Source: Elusimicrobiota bacterium (lineage in GTDB: Bacteria > Elusimicrobiota > Elusimicrobia > UBA1565 > UBA9628). From it: DNA of 64,000 bases. Below the pieces are notes generated by a model, which was given only the letters and a program-made list of their open reading frames with translations, ran no database searches and was not told where the DNA came from. Positions 41,701 through 50,333 of the stretch are shown here, one piece after another (position 1 is the stretch's first letter; the number at the start of each line of letters is the position of its first letter). The stretch covers positions 1 to 64,000 of the forward strand of contig DAIDHI010000022.1 in assembly GCA_027452025.1 (NCBI GenBank), written 5' to 3'. The translations under genes were made by a program, and so were the position numbers.

Positions 41701-41722
41701 GGTATTCCATGTCTGTTAGACT
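41694..41722 (+). promoter_or_regulatory. Promoter of the lipoprotein operon (TTGACA-17-TAGACT)
   Basis: A perfect TTGACA (41694-41699) and TAGACT (41717-41722) are 17 bases apart. The leader is about 37 bases with AAAGGAGG before the ATG at 41766, unlike the leaderless pattern seen elsewhere in the window. Confidence 0.7.
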
Positions 41723-41765
41723 TCGGTCGTCGTCGCCGGCGAATTTAAAGGAGGTTTCTCCACTT

Positions 41766-42335
41766 ATGCAACGAACGATCATCGCGGGTTTGGCCGCCGT
41801 CGGCCTGGGCTTCATTCTGGCCGGCTGCCATCACGTCAAGAACGGGCCTATCGCCAACAACGCTCCGGACTGGGTCAACAAGGGCGGCGGCGCCTTCAAG
41901 GACAAAGGACAGGACGTGTTCTACGGCGTGGGCATCTTCCGCGGCTCGATGAACCCCGCGCTCGCCCGCGACGCCGCCGACGACCGGGCTCGCGCCGACG
42001 TGGCCAAGATCCTGAACACCTACGTCGCCGACCTGCAGAAGGACTACATGGAGGCGGTCACGGCGGGAGACCAGAGCAAGACCAGCGACGAGCAGCTCGT
42101 CAGCGAGACCATGAAGAGCTTCACCAAGATCACGCTGACCGGCGCCGTCATCGTCGACCACTGGAAGGATCCCTCCGACGGGACGCTCTACTCCCTGTGC
42201 AAGCTCGACATGAACTCCATGCAGAAGACCCTCGACCAGGCCAAGGAGCTCGACTCCAAGGTCCGGGACTACGTCAAGGCCAACGCCGAGAAGGCCTTCG
42301 ACGACCTGACGGCCGAGGAATCCAAGTCCCACTAA
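41766..42335 (+). CDS. LPP20-family lipoprotein (first copy)
   Basis: The ATG at 41766 has a strong AAAGGAGG; the track start at 41694 lies in the promoter. The 189-residue protein has a lipobox (FILAGC) and an LPP20-like domain (APDWVNKGGGAF, FYGVGIFRGS, ARDAADDRARADVAKIL). LPP20-family proteins are outer-membrane lipoproteins often found beside LpoB. It heads a four-gene lipoprotein operon and shares its layout with the fourth gene. Confidence 0.8.
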   Translation: MQRTIIAGLAAVGLGFILAGCHHVKNGPIANNAPDWVNKGGGAFKDKGQDVFYGVGIFRGSMNPALARDAADDRARADVAKILNTYVADLQKDYMEAVTAGDQSKTSDEQLVSETMKSFTKITLTGAVIVDHWKDPSDGTLYSLCKLDMNSMQKTLDQAKELDSKVRDYVKANAEKAFDDLTAEESKSH

Positions 42336-42342
42336 GCCGCTC

Positions 42343-42939
42343 ATGAACGGGAAACTGGCCCTCGGATTGCTCGTGCTCGCCCCGCTGGCGGCGGGCTGCG
42401 GAACGGTCGTCAAGCGCGAGTCCGTCAACACCGTCCAGGACCTCAACTCGGACTGGAACGACACGGACTCCCGCCTCGTCGCCCAGGAGATGATCTCGGA
42501 CTGCTTGTCGAGGCCGTGGCTTTCCAACGCCACTCAGTCCGAGGGGCACACGCCCACGGTGATCGTCGGCACGGTGCATAACCGCAGCAACCAGCACATC
42601 GACACCGACGCCTTCATCCAGAACCTGCAGAGCGAGCTCATCAACTCGGGCAAAGTGGCCTTCGTGGCCAACCGCCACGAGCGCGGCGAGGTCCGCGAGG
42701 AGCGCTTGGATCAGGATACCAACGCCTCGGACTCCACGCGCAAGGCCAACGGGCACGAGATCGGCGCGGACTTCATGCTCGATGGCGTCATCAACACCAT
42801 CGAGCAGCAGGAAGGCGGCCAAAGCATCATCCTCTACCAGACGAACCTGCGGCTGGTCAATATGGAGACCAACCAGATCGTCTGGAACGGGCAGAAGCAG
42901 ATCAAGAAGTACCAGAAGCGCGCCGCGGTGACTTGGTAG
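42343..42939 (+). CDS. lpoB: LpoB-like penicillin-binding protein activator
   Basis: The 198-residue lipoprotein (LAPLAAGC) has the LpoB/YcfM fold pattern: NSDWNDTDSRLVAQEMISDCL, VIVGTVHNRSNQHIDTDAF, GADFMLDGVINTI and a VWNGQKQIKKYQK end. In enterobacteria LpoB activates PBP1B from the outer membrane. The partner here is not in the window. The gene starts seven bases after the first LPP20 gene. Confidence 0.85.
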   Translation: MNGKLALGLLVLAPLAAGCGTVVKRESVNTVQDLNSDWNDTDSRLVAQEMISDCLSRPWLSNATQSEGHTPTVIVGTVHNRSNQHIDTDAFIQNLQSELINSGKVAFVANRHERGEVREERLDQDTNASDSTRKANGHEIGADFMLDGVINTIEQQEGGQSIILYQTNLRLVNMETNQIVWNGQKQIKKYQKRAAVTW

Positions 42940-42953
42940 AGCGCGCAGCGAGC

Positions 42954-44324
42954 ATGCTCGCATCGCTCGAAACGACGGGAAGGGCGGCCGGCCTCGGGCT
43001 GGCCGCCCTTCTCTTTTGCGCCTGCGCCTCCGGGCCTTCCCCGCAGGCCCGGCGCAACGTGGACCTCCTCATCGCGCAGCGCAACTGGCCGGCGGCGGAG
43101 TCCTTCGTCGAGAAGCACAAGTCGAGCGACTACGGGCGCAAGAACATGGTGCTCTACTACCTGGACCTCGGCACCATCCTGCACGGCGCCCGCCGCTACA
43201 GGCGCAGCGACGAGGCCTTTCACCGCGCCGAGCAGCGCATGGACGAGCTCTACACCAAGAGCCTCCACCAGGCCGCGGGCCTGCTGCTTCTCAACGACGC
43301 CACCATGGACTACGCGGGGCAGCCCTTCGAGCACGCGCTGACCAACGTCTACCGCGCGCTCAACTATGTCTTCCTGGGCAAGCCCGAGGACGCCGTCGTC
43401 GAGGCCCGGAAGGTCGAGGAATTCCTCTCGGCGCTGCGCGAGAACGCCGGCGGCAAGGACGTCTACAAGGACGACGCCTTCGCGCGCTTGCTCGATAGCC
43501 TGCTCTACGAGGACCTCGGCCAAAACGACGACGCCCGCATCTCGCTGCACTTCGCCAAAAAGGCCTACCGGCAGTACGAGGGCGATTACCGCATGCCCCC
43601 GCCCGCCTTCCCGCTCGCTTACGACCTGCCGCAAGACGGCGGCGAGCTGGTCTTCTTGCACTTCAACGGCATCGTGCCGCGCAAGGTCTCGCGCACCTTC
43701 CAGGTGGCCTGGGGCAACGCGCTGATGATCAGCCGGCAGAACAACACCGACGAGGAAAACGCCAAGATGGCCAACGCCCTGCGCGCCGGCGTGGCGGGGC
43801 GCGCCATCACCGTCTCCTACCCGGCCTACGTGCAGGATCCGTTCTCCATCCGGAGCTCGGAGGTCGTCGTCGACTCCGGCACGCGGACGGCGGCCACGTC
43901 GCTCGTCGAGCCGATCGGCGCCATCGCCCGCAAGACCCTGGCCGACGAGCTCCCCCTCATCGAGGCGCGCTCGATCGCCCGCGCCACCCTCAAGTTCGTC
44001 CTGGCCGAGGCCGCCTCCCGCGCCGCCGACCGCCTCGCCGACCGGGAGCTCGGCCGCGGGTCGCTGGCCGACGTCGCGGCGCGCTTCGTCTCCCGGGGCC
44101 TGGCCTTCGGCGCGGCGGCCGCCACGGAGTCGGCCGACACCCGCGACTGGTCGACGCTGCCCGCCCAGATCCGGATGGCGCGCCTGGACCTGCCCGCCGG
44201 GCGCCACGACGTGGAAGTGCGCTTCCTGGACGCCCAAGGGCAGGTCGTCTCCTCCGTCGATTTCAAGGACGTCGATATTCAAAAGTCCAAGAGGACTTAT
44301 CTCTCCTACCGCACCGCGAGCTGA
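42954..44324 (+). CDS. COG3014-family TPR-like lipoprotein
   Basis: I prefer the ATG at 42954, which begins a clean lipoprotein signal ending in LLFCAC; a TTG at 42933 is possible. The 456-residue protein has helical repeat-like segments in its first half (LDLGTILHGARRYRRSDEAFHRAEQRM). The second half includes a conserved FLHFNGIVPRK stretch. This family co-occurs with LpoB and LPP20 lipoproteins, and its function is unknown. It is the third gene of the operon. Confidence 0.75.
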   Translation: MLASLETTGRAAGLGLAALLFCACASGPSPQARRNVDLLIAQRNWPAAESFVEKHKSSDYGRKNMVLYYLDLGTILHGARRYRRSDEAFHRAEQRMDELYTKSLHQAAGLLLLNDATMDYAGQPFEHALTNVYRALNYVFLGKPEDAVVEARKVEEFLSALRENAGGKDVYKDDAFARLLDSLLYEDLGQNDDARISLHFAKKAYRQYEGDYRMPPPAFPLAYDLPQDGGELVFLHFNGIVPRKVSRTFQVAWGNALMISRQNNTDEENAKMANALRAGVAGRAITVSYPAYVQDPFSIRSSEVVVDSGTRTAATSLVEPIGAIARKTLADELPLIEARSIARATLKFVLAEAASRAADRLADRELGRGSLADVAARFVSRGLAFGAAAATESADTRDWSTLPAQIRMARLDLPAGRHDVEVRFLDAQGQVVSSVDFKDVDIQKSKRTYLSYRTAS

Positions 44325-44326
44325 CC

Positions 44327-45382
44327 ATGAAAAACTACACGACGGTCGTCTTCCTCACGACGCTTCTGAGCGCCTGCGCCCACGCCGGCGCGCGCCCCGC
44401 GAGCGCCAGCCTTGCCAAGATACGCCAAGACAGCTCCAAGCCGGACTGGATCGACGGCTCGAGCATGGAGTATCCGCGCCAGCAGTATCTCGTCGGCGTC
44501 GGTATGGCCGACGACCGCCAGACCGCCGAGGACCGCGCCCGGGGCGAGATCGCCAAGATCTTCGACACCGTGGTCACGGTCAACACCGACAGCTCGATTT
44601 CGCAGGGCGAGGGCACCGCCGCCCAGAGCAACAGCTTCTCGCAGTCGGTCTCGCAGACGGTCCAGACCGCCTCCAAGAAGGCCCTGCAGGACGTCCAGGT
44701 CGTCGAGGGCTGGCACGACGACGCCACGCAGCAGTACTACGCCCTGGCCGTGCTCAACCGCCAGAAGGCGGAGGCGGCGATCAAGGACAAAATCCAGGGC
44801 CTCGACGGGCAGGCCAAGACTTGGTACGGCCAGCTGCAGGCTTCGACCGAAAAGCTCGCGCGGGTCAAGGCCGCGATGAAGCTGCTGGCTCTCTTCAAGG
44901 CCCGGCAGAACCTCAACAACGAGCTGCGGGTCGTCGACGCCACGGGGCAGGGCGTGCCCAATCCCATCGACGAGGCCGCCGTGCGGCCCGTCGCGGCCAA
45001 GGCCCTGGCCTCCCTCGACGTCGTCGTCGCCTTGTCGGGCGAGCAGTCCGGCCAGATCCAGACCGGGCTCATCGACGGCCTCAGCGCCTTCGGCATCGAG
45101 GCCACGACCGCGGCCGGCGGGCCCGCCGACATCCTTCTCGACGGGACGCTTTCGACCCAGCCCCTGCAGGGCGACGGCAGCGCCTGGCGCTGGGCCCGCA
45201 GCAACATGACCGTCTCCCTGCGCGACGGCGCCACGGCCAAGACCTTCCTGCAGTTCGTCGTCACGGATCGCGAGTCCTCCGCGGACTACGACGAGGCCGT
45301 GCGGCGCTCGCAGGTGGCGCTGGCCAAGAAGGCCTCGGCCCAGGTCCAGGACGCGATCTCGAACTACTTCGAGAACCAGTAA
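44327..45382 (+). CDS. LPP20-family lipoprotein (second copy, extended)
   Basis: The 351-residue lipoprotein (LLSAC) has an N-terminal LPP20-like domain (KPDWIDGSSMEYPRQQYLVGVG, AEDRARGEIAKIF) and a C-terminal half unlike the first copy. That half includes a helical KTWYGQLQASTEKLARVKAAMKLL segment and a strand-rich end. It starts two bases after the COG3014 gene and closes the operon. It is convergent with the AsmA-like gene, with eight bases between stops. Confidence 0.78.
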   Translation: MKNYTTVVFLTTLLSACAHAGARPASASLAKIRQDSSKPDWIDGSSMEYPRQQYLVGVGMADDRQTAEDRARGEIAKIFDTVVTVNTDSSISQGEGTAAQSNSFSQSVSQTVQTASKKALQDVQVVEGWHDDATQQYYALAVLNRQKAEAAIKDKIQGLDGQAKTWYGQLQASTEKLARVKAAMKLLALFKARQNLNNELRVVDATGQGVPNPIDEAAVRPVAAKALASLDVVVALSGEQSGQIQTGLIDGLSAFGIEATTAAGGPADILLDGTLSTQPLQGDGSAWRWARSNMTVSLRDGATAKTFLQFVVTDRESSADYDEAVRRSQVALAKKASAQVQDAISNYFENQ

Positions 45383-45390
45383 GAGCGGCC

Positions 45391-47523
45391 TTACTTGAAG
45401 AGGCCCTCGAGCAGCTTGCGTGCCTGCGGCGGCACCAGCTGCTTGGCCGGGCCTTCCAGGAGCTTCTCGGCCGACTGCTCGAGGAGCTTGCCGGCCTCCA
45501 CTCTCGTCTTCGGGTGCTCGAAGGTCCCCTTCACGACGACGTCGACGGGGGCCAGCGCCCCGGCCTGGGCGCTCACCCTCATGTCGAGACGCTCGGCCGG
45601 CAAGTCGATGCGGCCGCGGGCCTTTACGCGCCCGGCGCGGCTGTAAAGGTGGCTGTCGTTGACCGTCATCAGGCCCCGCGCGAAGGCGTAGTCGCCCTTG
45701 ATCTCGTCGTAGGCGGCGTCGGAGAGGTTCGGCAGGACCCGCAGCCCGACCAGGTGGCCGATCTTCTCGACAACGAGCAGCGGGTAAAGCAGCACCTTGC
45801 CGATCTCCGAGCGCCGCGAGGGGTCCTGCGCGACGTGGAAGCGGCCGCCGTTCGACGAGAGCTTGGCCCAGCCGCCCAGCTCGCGCAGGTCGGGGGTAAG
45901 CCCCGTCAGGCTCCAGGACAAGCTCACGTTCCGCGCCTCGAGGTCCGGATGGACCAGGCGCCGGATCGTCACCTCGCCGCTGGTGTCCACCGGCCGGGCC
46001 GGCGCGGCCGCGGAGGACGCGGCCGGGGCGGCGCCGGCCTTGCCCGGGGCGGCGGCCCGCGCGGCCAGCAGCGGCGCCACATTGAGCGTGCCGAACGCCG
46101 CCTTGACCCGGATGTTCAGGCGCGTCTGATAGCCGTCCACGGTCACGCTCGCCCGCAGGGCCTCGCCGTCGAGCCGGCCCTCGAGATCGGGGAGGCTGAT
46201 CTGCCGCGGCGAAAAGGCCGCGGCGCCGGAAAAGCCCGATAGCGTCAGCCCGTCGACTTTCGCGCCGGCGCCGGCAAGGCGCGCCTGACCGGACAACGCC
46301 GGACGCGGCAGAGACCCCGAGGCGGAGAGGGCCAAAGACGCCGTGCCCGCCAGGCCCAGGCCGGTCTCGCCGGACAGCCTCCCCGCTTGCGCGAGATCGA
46401 GGGCGGGAGCCTCCACGCGCAGGCTGACCGCCGGGGCCGGGCCGGAGACCCCGGAGACCGTCCCGGAAACAGAGACGTCGCCGGCCGGAGTCTTGATCGA
46501 GAAATCGCGCAGCGCGAGCGCGCCCGCGCCGTAGGCCAGGCGCCCGCCCGCCGAAAGGGCCGGCAGCGGCAGCGCCGCGGGCAGGCCCAGCACGGAAAGC
46601 CGGGCGGTCGAGACGCCGGGGGTCTGGAGCGTCGCGTCGCCCTCGGCGCGCGCTCCGGCGGCCTCGGCGGCCACCGTCCCCGACCAGGAGGCGCCGGCCA
46701 CCTCCTGCCCGCCCGAGGACGCGGCGAGCTTGGCGGAGACGCGGCAAGGCGAGAGACCCTTGACGCGCCCGGTCCCTTGGAGGGTCAAGCCCCCGTATTC
46801 GATCGAAAGCTTGGAAAGACGGGCCGAGAAGGCCCTCGGGTCGGCCCCGCCGAGGTCGACGCGCGCGGCGGCGTCGAGGCTGCCGACGACGGGGCGGCCG
46901 CCCGCCCGTCCGGAGACGGCGAAGGAGAGCGCGGCGTCGAAGGGGCCGGAGAGGCGAAAATCGCCGACGCGGGCCTGGAGGCCGGAAACGCGCAGGTCGT
47001 CGCCCTGGGCGTCGGTGAAATGGACGCTCGAGTCCGATACCTCGGCGCGCTCGACTTGGAGGGTCAGGCCCGCGGCGGCGGCGGCGTCCTGCGGCGCCGA
47101 CGGGGCGCCCGAGCGCGGCTTTCGGACGTCCGGCGAGGTCAGATCGGAGAAGTTGAAGCGTCCGTCTTGGCCGCGCGCGACGCGCACGTCCAGGCCGTCG
47201 GCGAAGACCGAGTCGACGCGCAGGCGCCCGTGGAGCAGGGCCAGCCAGGCCGGCCGCGCGCTCAGGCTCTTGGCGGACAGGAAAGTGCCCGCGGAAAAGT
47301 CGGGGCGCTGCGAGACGGCCACGTCGCCGAGCGTGATGCCCCGCCAGCCGTAGCTCACCCGCCCGATGCGCACCTGCCGGCCCAGGCTTTTCTGCGCCTG
47401 GGCGGCGATCAAGGCGCGGACCTTGCGCGGCGGCAGGTAGCGCCGCACGAGAACGGGCGAAAGCAGGGCCAAGGCCAGGAGGGCCGCCGCCGTCCAGAGC
47501 GCCGCCTTCAAGAGGGTCTTCAT
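45391..47523 (-). CDS. AsmA-like envelope protein
   Basis: The ATG at 47523 begins a typical N-terminal membrane anchor (MKTLLKAALWTAAALLALALLSP); the track start adds shadow sequence. The 710-residue protein is a long beta-rich chain with AsmA/TamB-type features near the start (SLGRQVRIGRVSYGWRGITLGDVAV). The C-terminus has LMTVNDSHLYSRAGRVKARGRIDLPAERLDM. AsmA-like proteins span the periplasm and are linked to lipid transport and outer-membrane homeostasis. Confidence 0.82.
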   Translation of the reverse strand: MKTLLKAALWTAAALLALALLSPVLVRRYLPPRKVRALIAAQAQKSLGRQVRIGRVSYGWRGITLGDVAVSQRPDFSAGTFLSAKSLSARPAWLALLHGRLRVDSVFADGLDVRVARGQDGRFNFSDLTSPDVRKPRSGAPSAPQDAAAAAGLTLQVERAEVSDSSVHFTDAQGDDLRVSGLQARVGDFRLSGPFDAALSFAVSGRAGGRPVVGSLDAAARVDLGGADPRAFSARLSKLSIEYGGLTLQGTGRVKGLSPCRVSAKLAASSGGQEVAGASWSGTVAAEAAGARAEGDATLQTPGVSTARLSVLGLPAALPLPALSAGGRLAYGAGALALRDFSIKTPAGDVSVSGTVSGVSGPAPAVSLRVEAPALDLAQAGRLSGETGLGLAGTASLALSASGSLPRPALSGQARLAGAGAKVDGLTLSGFSGAAAFSPRQISLPDLEGRLDGEALRASVTVDGYQTRLNIRVKAAFGTLNVAPLLAARAAAPGKAGAAPAASSAAAPARPVDTSGEVTIRRLVHPDLEARNVSLSWSLTGLTPDLRELGGWAKLSSNGGRFHVAQDPSRRSEIGKVLLYPLLVVEKIGHLVGLRVLPNLSDAAYDEIKGDYAFARGLMTVNDSHLYSRAGRVKARGRIDLPAERLDMRVSAQAGALAPVDVVVKGTFEHPKTRVEAGKLLEQSAEKLLEGPAKQLVPPQARKLLEGLFK

Positions 47524-47530
47524 GCGCCAA

Positions 47531-47536
47531 ATTATA
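47531..47536 (-). promoter_or_regulatory. -10 element of the AsmA-like gene
   Basis: A perfect TATAAT on the minus strand ends seven bases before the ATG at 47523. No -35 is evident. If used, the mRNA begins at or next to the start codon. Confidence 0.4.
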
Positions 47537-47561
47537 ACAAAGCGGCCGCGCCCTCCCCGCC

Positions 47562-47590
47562 TTGACAGGCCCGAGACGCTCTGATACATT
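47562..47590 (+). promoter_or_regulatory. Promoter of the serine protease gene (TTGACA-17-TACATT)
   Basis: TTGACA (47562-47567) and TACATT (47585-47590) are 17 bases apart. The -10 ends seven bases before the ATG at 47598, and no Shine-Dalgarno sequence is present. This predicts a leaderless transcript. Confidence 0.7.
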
Positions 47591-47597
47591 GAGCGCG

Positions 47598-49193
47598 ATG
47601 AGGACTCTGGCCGCGCTGATTTTCCTCGCCGCTCCCGCGAGGGCCGGCGATTCCGCGCTCGCGCAGCTGGCCAAAGAGGTCTCCAGCTACCTGGGCTCGG
47701 GCCCCGTGCGCCATGCCCCCGCCGAGCCGGCCGTCATCGCCGTGCGCGGCGGCGCGCCCATGGACGAGGGCGAGGACCTCGACGCGCGCCTACTCGACTC
47801 CGCCTATTTCCTAAGGCGCGCGGCGCTTTCCGGCCGCGCCTCCCAGGACGACCTGGCCGCCCTGCGCCGCGTCTACGCCGCGCTGGCCGTCTCGTACTGG
47901 GTCCAGGCCCTGGCGGCCCGGCCGGACGCCCCCACCCGCGCCGAGGATTTGCGCGCGCTTTCGGATTGGGCGGCCCTGCCGGACGTGCCGGGCGCGCTGG
48001 CCCGCGCCCTGCGCCGCCCCGCGGCGGGCTTCAACGAGAAGTCGCTGGTCGCCGCGGGCTGGGGCCCCTATTGCCGTCGTCTGGCCCCCGCGCACGGCAG
48101 CCCGGCGGCGCCGCCGGCCGACGCGATCTTCGACGCCCAGACGGCGCGGCTCGACGAGCTGCTGGCGGCCTTGCGCCGCTCCTGGACGAGCAAGAAGCTC
48201 TCCGCCGCCGACCGCGCCCGCGCTTATTTCCTGGCCGGGGAAGCCGCCCGGCAGCTGTCGCGCGCGCCCTTCGGCGTGCGCCGCGCGCGCGACGCCTCCG
48301 CCGCGGGCCCGGCCGTCCAGGTGCGCATGGCCTCCGGCCGCGCGCCGGCGGCCTCCGGTCCCAAGGTCGTCTTCGACCCCCGCGCCATCTACGACAAGGC
48401 CGCGCCCGGCGTGGTGCTCATCCTCTGCTCGGGGCAGGAGGGCGGCGGCGAGATCGGCAGCGGCAGCCTCGTCGACGAGCGCGGCCGCGTGCTTACCAAC
48501 GCCCACGTCGTCATCGAGGACGCGACGGGCCGGCCCTGGACCAACATCAGCGTGTACTTCAAGCCCGTCCGCATGACCGGCGACGCGGCCAAGGACCTGG
48601 TCGATCCCGCGGCGGCGCGCGTGCTCTCCTACGACCGCACCCTCGACTTGGCGCTGCTCGACGTCGGTCCGCCCCCGGATCGCGCCTCCGTGCTGTCCTT
48701 CGGCGATCCAGCGAAGATGCAGATCGGAGACCCCGTGGCCGCCATCGGCCATCCCGAGCAGGGCGGCCTGTGGACCCTGACCACGGGGATCGTGAGCACC
48801 GTCGTGGCCGACCTCGGAGGGGTCGCCGGCCGCGCCGCCTTCCAGACCGACGCCAGCATCAACCGCGGCAACTCCGGCGGCCAGCTGCTCGACGCCGCCG
48901 GCGACATCATCGGCGTCAACACGCTGATGTCTCGCAAGGCCGCGGACGGCCTGGCCATCACCGCCGTCAATTTCGCCATCCGCGCCGACGTCGCGCGCCG
49001 CTGGCTCGCCGGGCGCGGCGAGACGACGCCGGTCGTCGCCGTCGCCTCGCCCAGGCCCGTGCCCCCGCCCAAGCCGGTGACCGTCACCGAAAGCCGGCCC
49101 TACGACCGCGACGAGCTCATCGCGCGCCAGATCCGGCAGATGGAGGACCTCGGCGACGAAATGCAGAAGGAGATCGACGAGCGTGAGCGCTAG
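47598..49193 (+). CDS. Secreted trypsin-like (S1C/HtrA-type) serine protease
   Basis: The start is the ATG at 47598. The 531-residue protein has a signal peptide and a ~210-residue helical N-terminal region of no recognised family. A chymotrypsin-fold protease domain (residues ~255-480) follows, with the triad in TNAHVV, RTLDLALLDV and INRGNSGGQLLD. There is no PDZ domain; a Pro-rich linker and a charged helix end the protein. It is likely a periplasmic quality-control or processing protease. The downstream peptidase gene overlaps its 3' end. Confidence 0.85.
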   Translation: MRTLAALIFLAAPARAGDSALAQLAKEVSSYLGSGPVRHAPAEPAVIAVRGGAPMDEGEDLDARLLDSAYFLRRAALSGRASQDDLAALRRVYAALAVSYWVQALAARPDAPTRAEDLRALSDWAALPDVPGALARALRRPAAGFNEKSLVAAGWGPYCRRLAPAHGSPAAPPADAIFDAQTARLDELLAALRRSWTSKKLSAADRARAYFLAGEAARQLSRAPFGVRRARDASAAGPAVQVRMASGRAPAASGPKVVFDPRAIYDKAAPGVVLILCSGQEGGGEIGSGSLVDERGRVLTNAHVVIEDATGRPWTNISVYFKPVRMTGDAAKDLVDPAAARVLSYDRTLDLALLDVGPPPDRASVLSFGDPAKMQIGDPVAAIGHPEQGGLWTLTTGIVSTVVADLGGVAGRAAFQTDASINRGNSGGQLLDAAGDIIGVNTLMSRKAADGLAITAVNFAIRADVARRWLAGRGETTPVVAVASPRPVPPPKPVTVTESRPYDRDELIARQIRQMEDLGDEMQKEIDERER

Positions 49194-50307
49194 GACGCTG
49201 GCGGCCGCCGCCTTGGCGGCCCTTTTGTGCGCGCCGGCGCGCGCCGCGGACAAGCCCAACCTTTCGGAGTATCTTTCGGCGCGCCTCTCGCAGGACCGGG
49301 GCTTCACCCCCGCCGAGCGCCAAGCCGTGCTTTCCGCGATCAAGCGACGCTTCGCCGACTACGCCTTCGAGCTCGTCGACCCGGCGCATCCCCAGGCCGC
49401 CGACGTCGTCTTGCGCATGATCGTGGAAGGCTCCTTCGACCGCCAGCCGCCGCGGCGCGTGGCCGAAGTCGCCTTTTCGGCGTGGCAGGCGATGAGCCGG
49501 GGCGCGCCGCCCGACGTCGTCGAGGGCATCGCCCTCTACGGCTACCGCAAGCGCGTGCCCGCGCGGCGCGTGGGCGCGTGGGCCAACGGCTACGAGCAGA
49601 TGACCAAGGCCGGCGTGCCCGGCGGCGTGGCCGCCGACCTCATCCGCAACGCGCTCGAGCGCGATTGGGACGACCAGACCTTCGACACGCTGAAATGGGC
49701 GCTCGTCGGCGGCGTCAAGGACGGCTACAATCCGAGCGACTACGCCGTCTACGTCCTCGGCGGCATGCAGAAGCCGGGCGCGATGCCGGGCGAGGTCTCC
49801 TCGCGCGCCCGCGCCTATTTCTCGAGCCTCGCCCCAGGCCAGCGCCCGAAGCTGCCGGCCTACCGGGGCTCCTTCGTCCTCGCGCCCAAGCCGGCGCCGC
49901 CGCCGCGAATCGAGGTCCCCGCGCAGGACCGCATGAGCCGGCTGTGGCCCAAGCTCGACCGGACGGCGCTGTCGTATCTGGGCACGCCCTATGTCTGGGG
50001 CGGCGAGACCCACGCCGGCATCGACTGCTCGGGCCTGACCCAGGTCAGCTACGGCGCCAACGACGTCTACATCCCCCGCGTCAGCCGGGACCAGTGGAAC
50101 GCCGGCAAGCCGGCCAAGAATCTCAAGCCCGGCGACCTGGTCTTCTTCAACACCATGGGCGTGGGCGTCTCCCACGTCGGCATGATCGTCGACGCCCGCG
50201 GCCCGAAGTTCATCCACGCCTCATCCTCGCGCGGCGTGATGATCGCCGACCTCTCGGAGCGCTACTTCCGGCAGCGCTACCTGGGCGCGCGCCGAATCGT
50301 TCCCTGA
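49183..50307 (+). CDS. NlpC/P60 cell-wall peptidase
   Basis: The 374-residue protein starts at a GTG overlapping the protease stop by 11 bases. It has a signal peptide and a ~200-residue N-terminal helical region. The C-terminal NlpC/P60 domain has catalytic Cys in GIDCSGLTQVSYG, His in SHVGMIVD and a third polar residue in FIHASSS. Such enzymes cut peptidoglycan stem peptides. Coupling to a secreted serine protease suggests joint action in the periplasm, for example activation of one by the other, which is inference. Confidence 0.88.
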   Translation: MSARTLAAAALAALLCAPARAADKPNLSEYLSARLSQDRGFTPAERQAVLSAIKRRFADYAFELVDPAHPQAADVVLRMIVEGSFDRQPPRRVAEVAFSAWQAMSRGAPPDVVEGIALYGYRKRVPARRVGAWANGYEQMTKAGVPGGVAADLIRNALERDWDDQTFDTLKWALVGGVKDGYNPSDYAVYVLGGMQKPGAMPGEVSSRARAYFSSLAPGQRPKLPAYRGSFVLAPKPAPPPRIEVPAQDRMSRLWPKLDRTALSYLGTPYVWGGETHAGIDCSGLTQVSYGANDVYIPRVSRDQWNAGKPAKNLKPGDLVFFNTMGVGVSHVGMIVDARGPKFIHASSSRGVMIADLSERYFRQRYLGARRIVP

Positions 50308-50333
50308 TCGCAGCATTCCCGGGGCGCCGACCG

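Noticed and set aside
44306-47674. 1122-residue minus-strand ORF across the lipoprotein and AsmA genes
   Set aside because: It is Arg/Ala/Gly-rich shadow sequence in another frame. The AsmA-like gene and the plus-strand lipoproteins explain the region.
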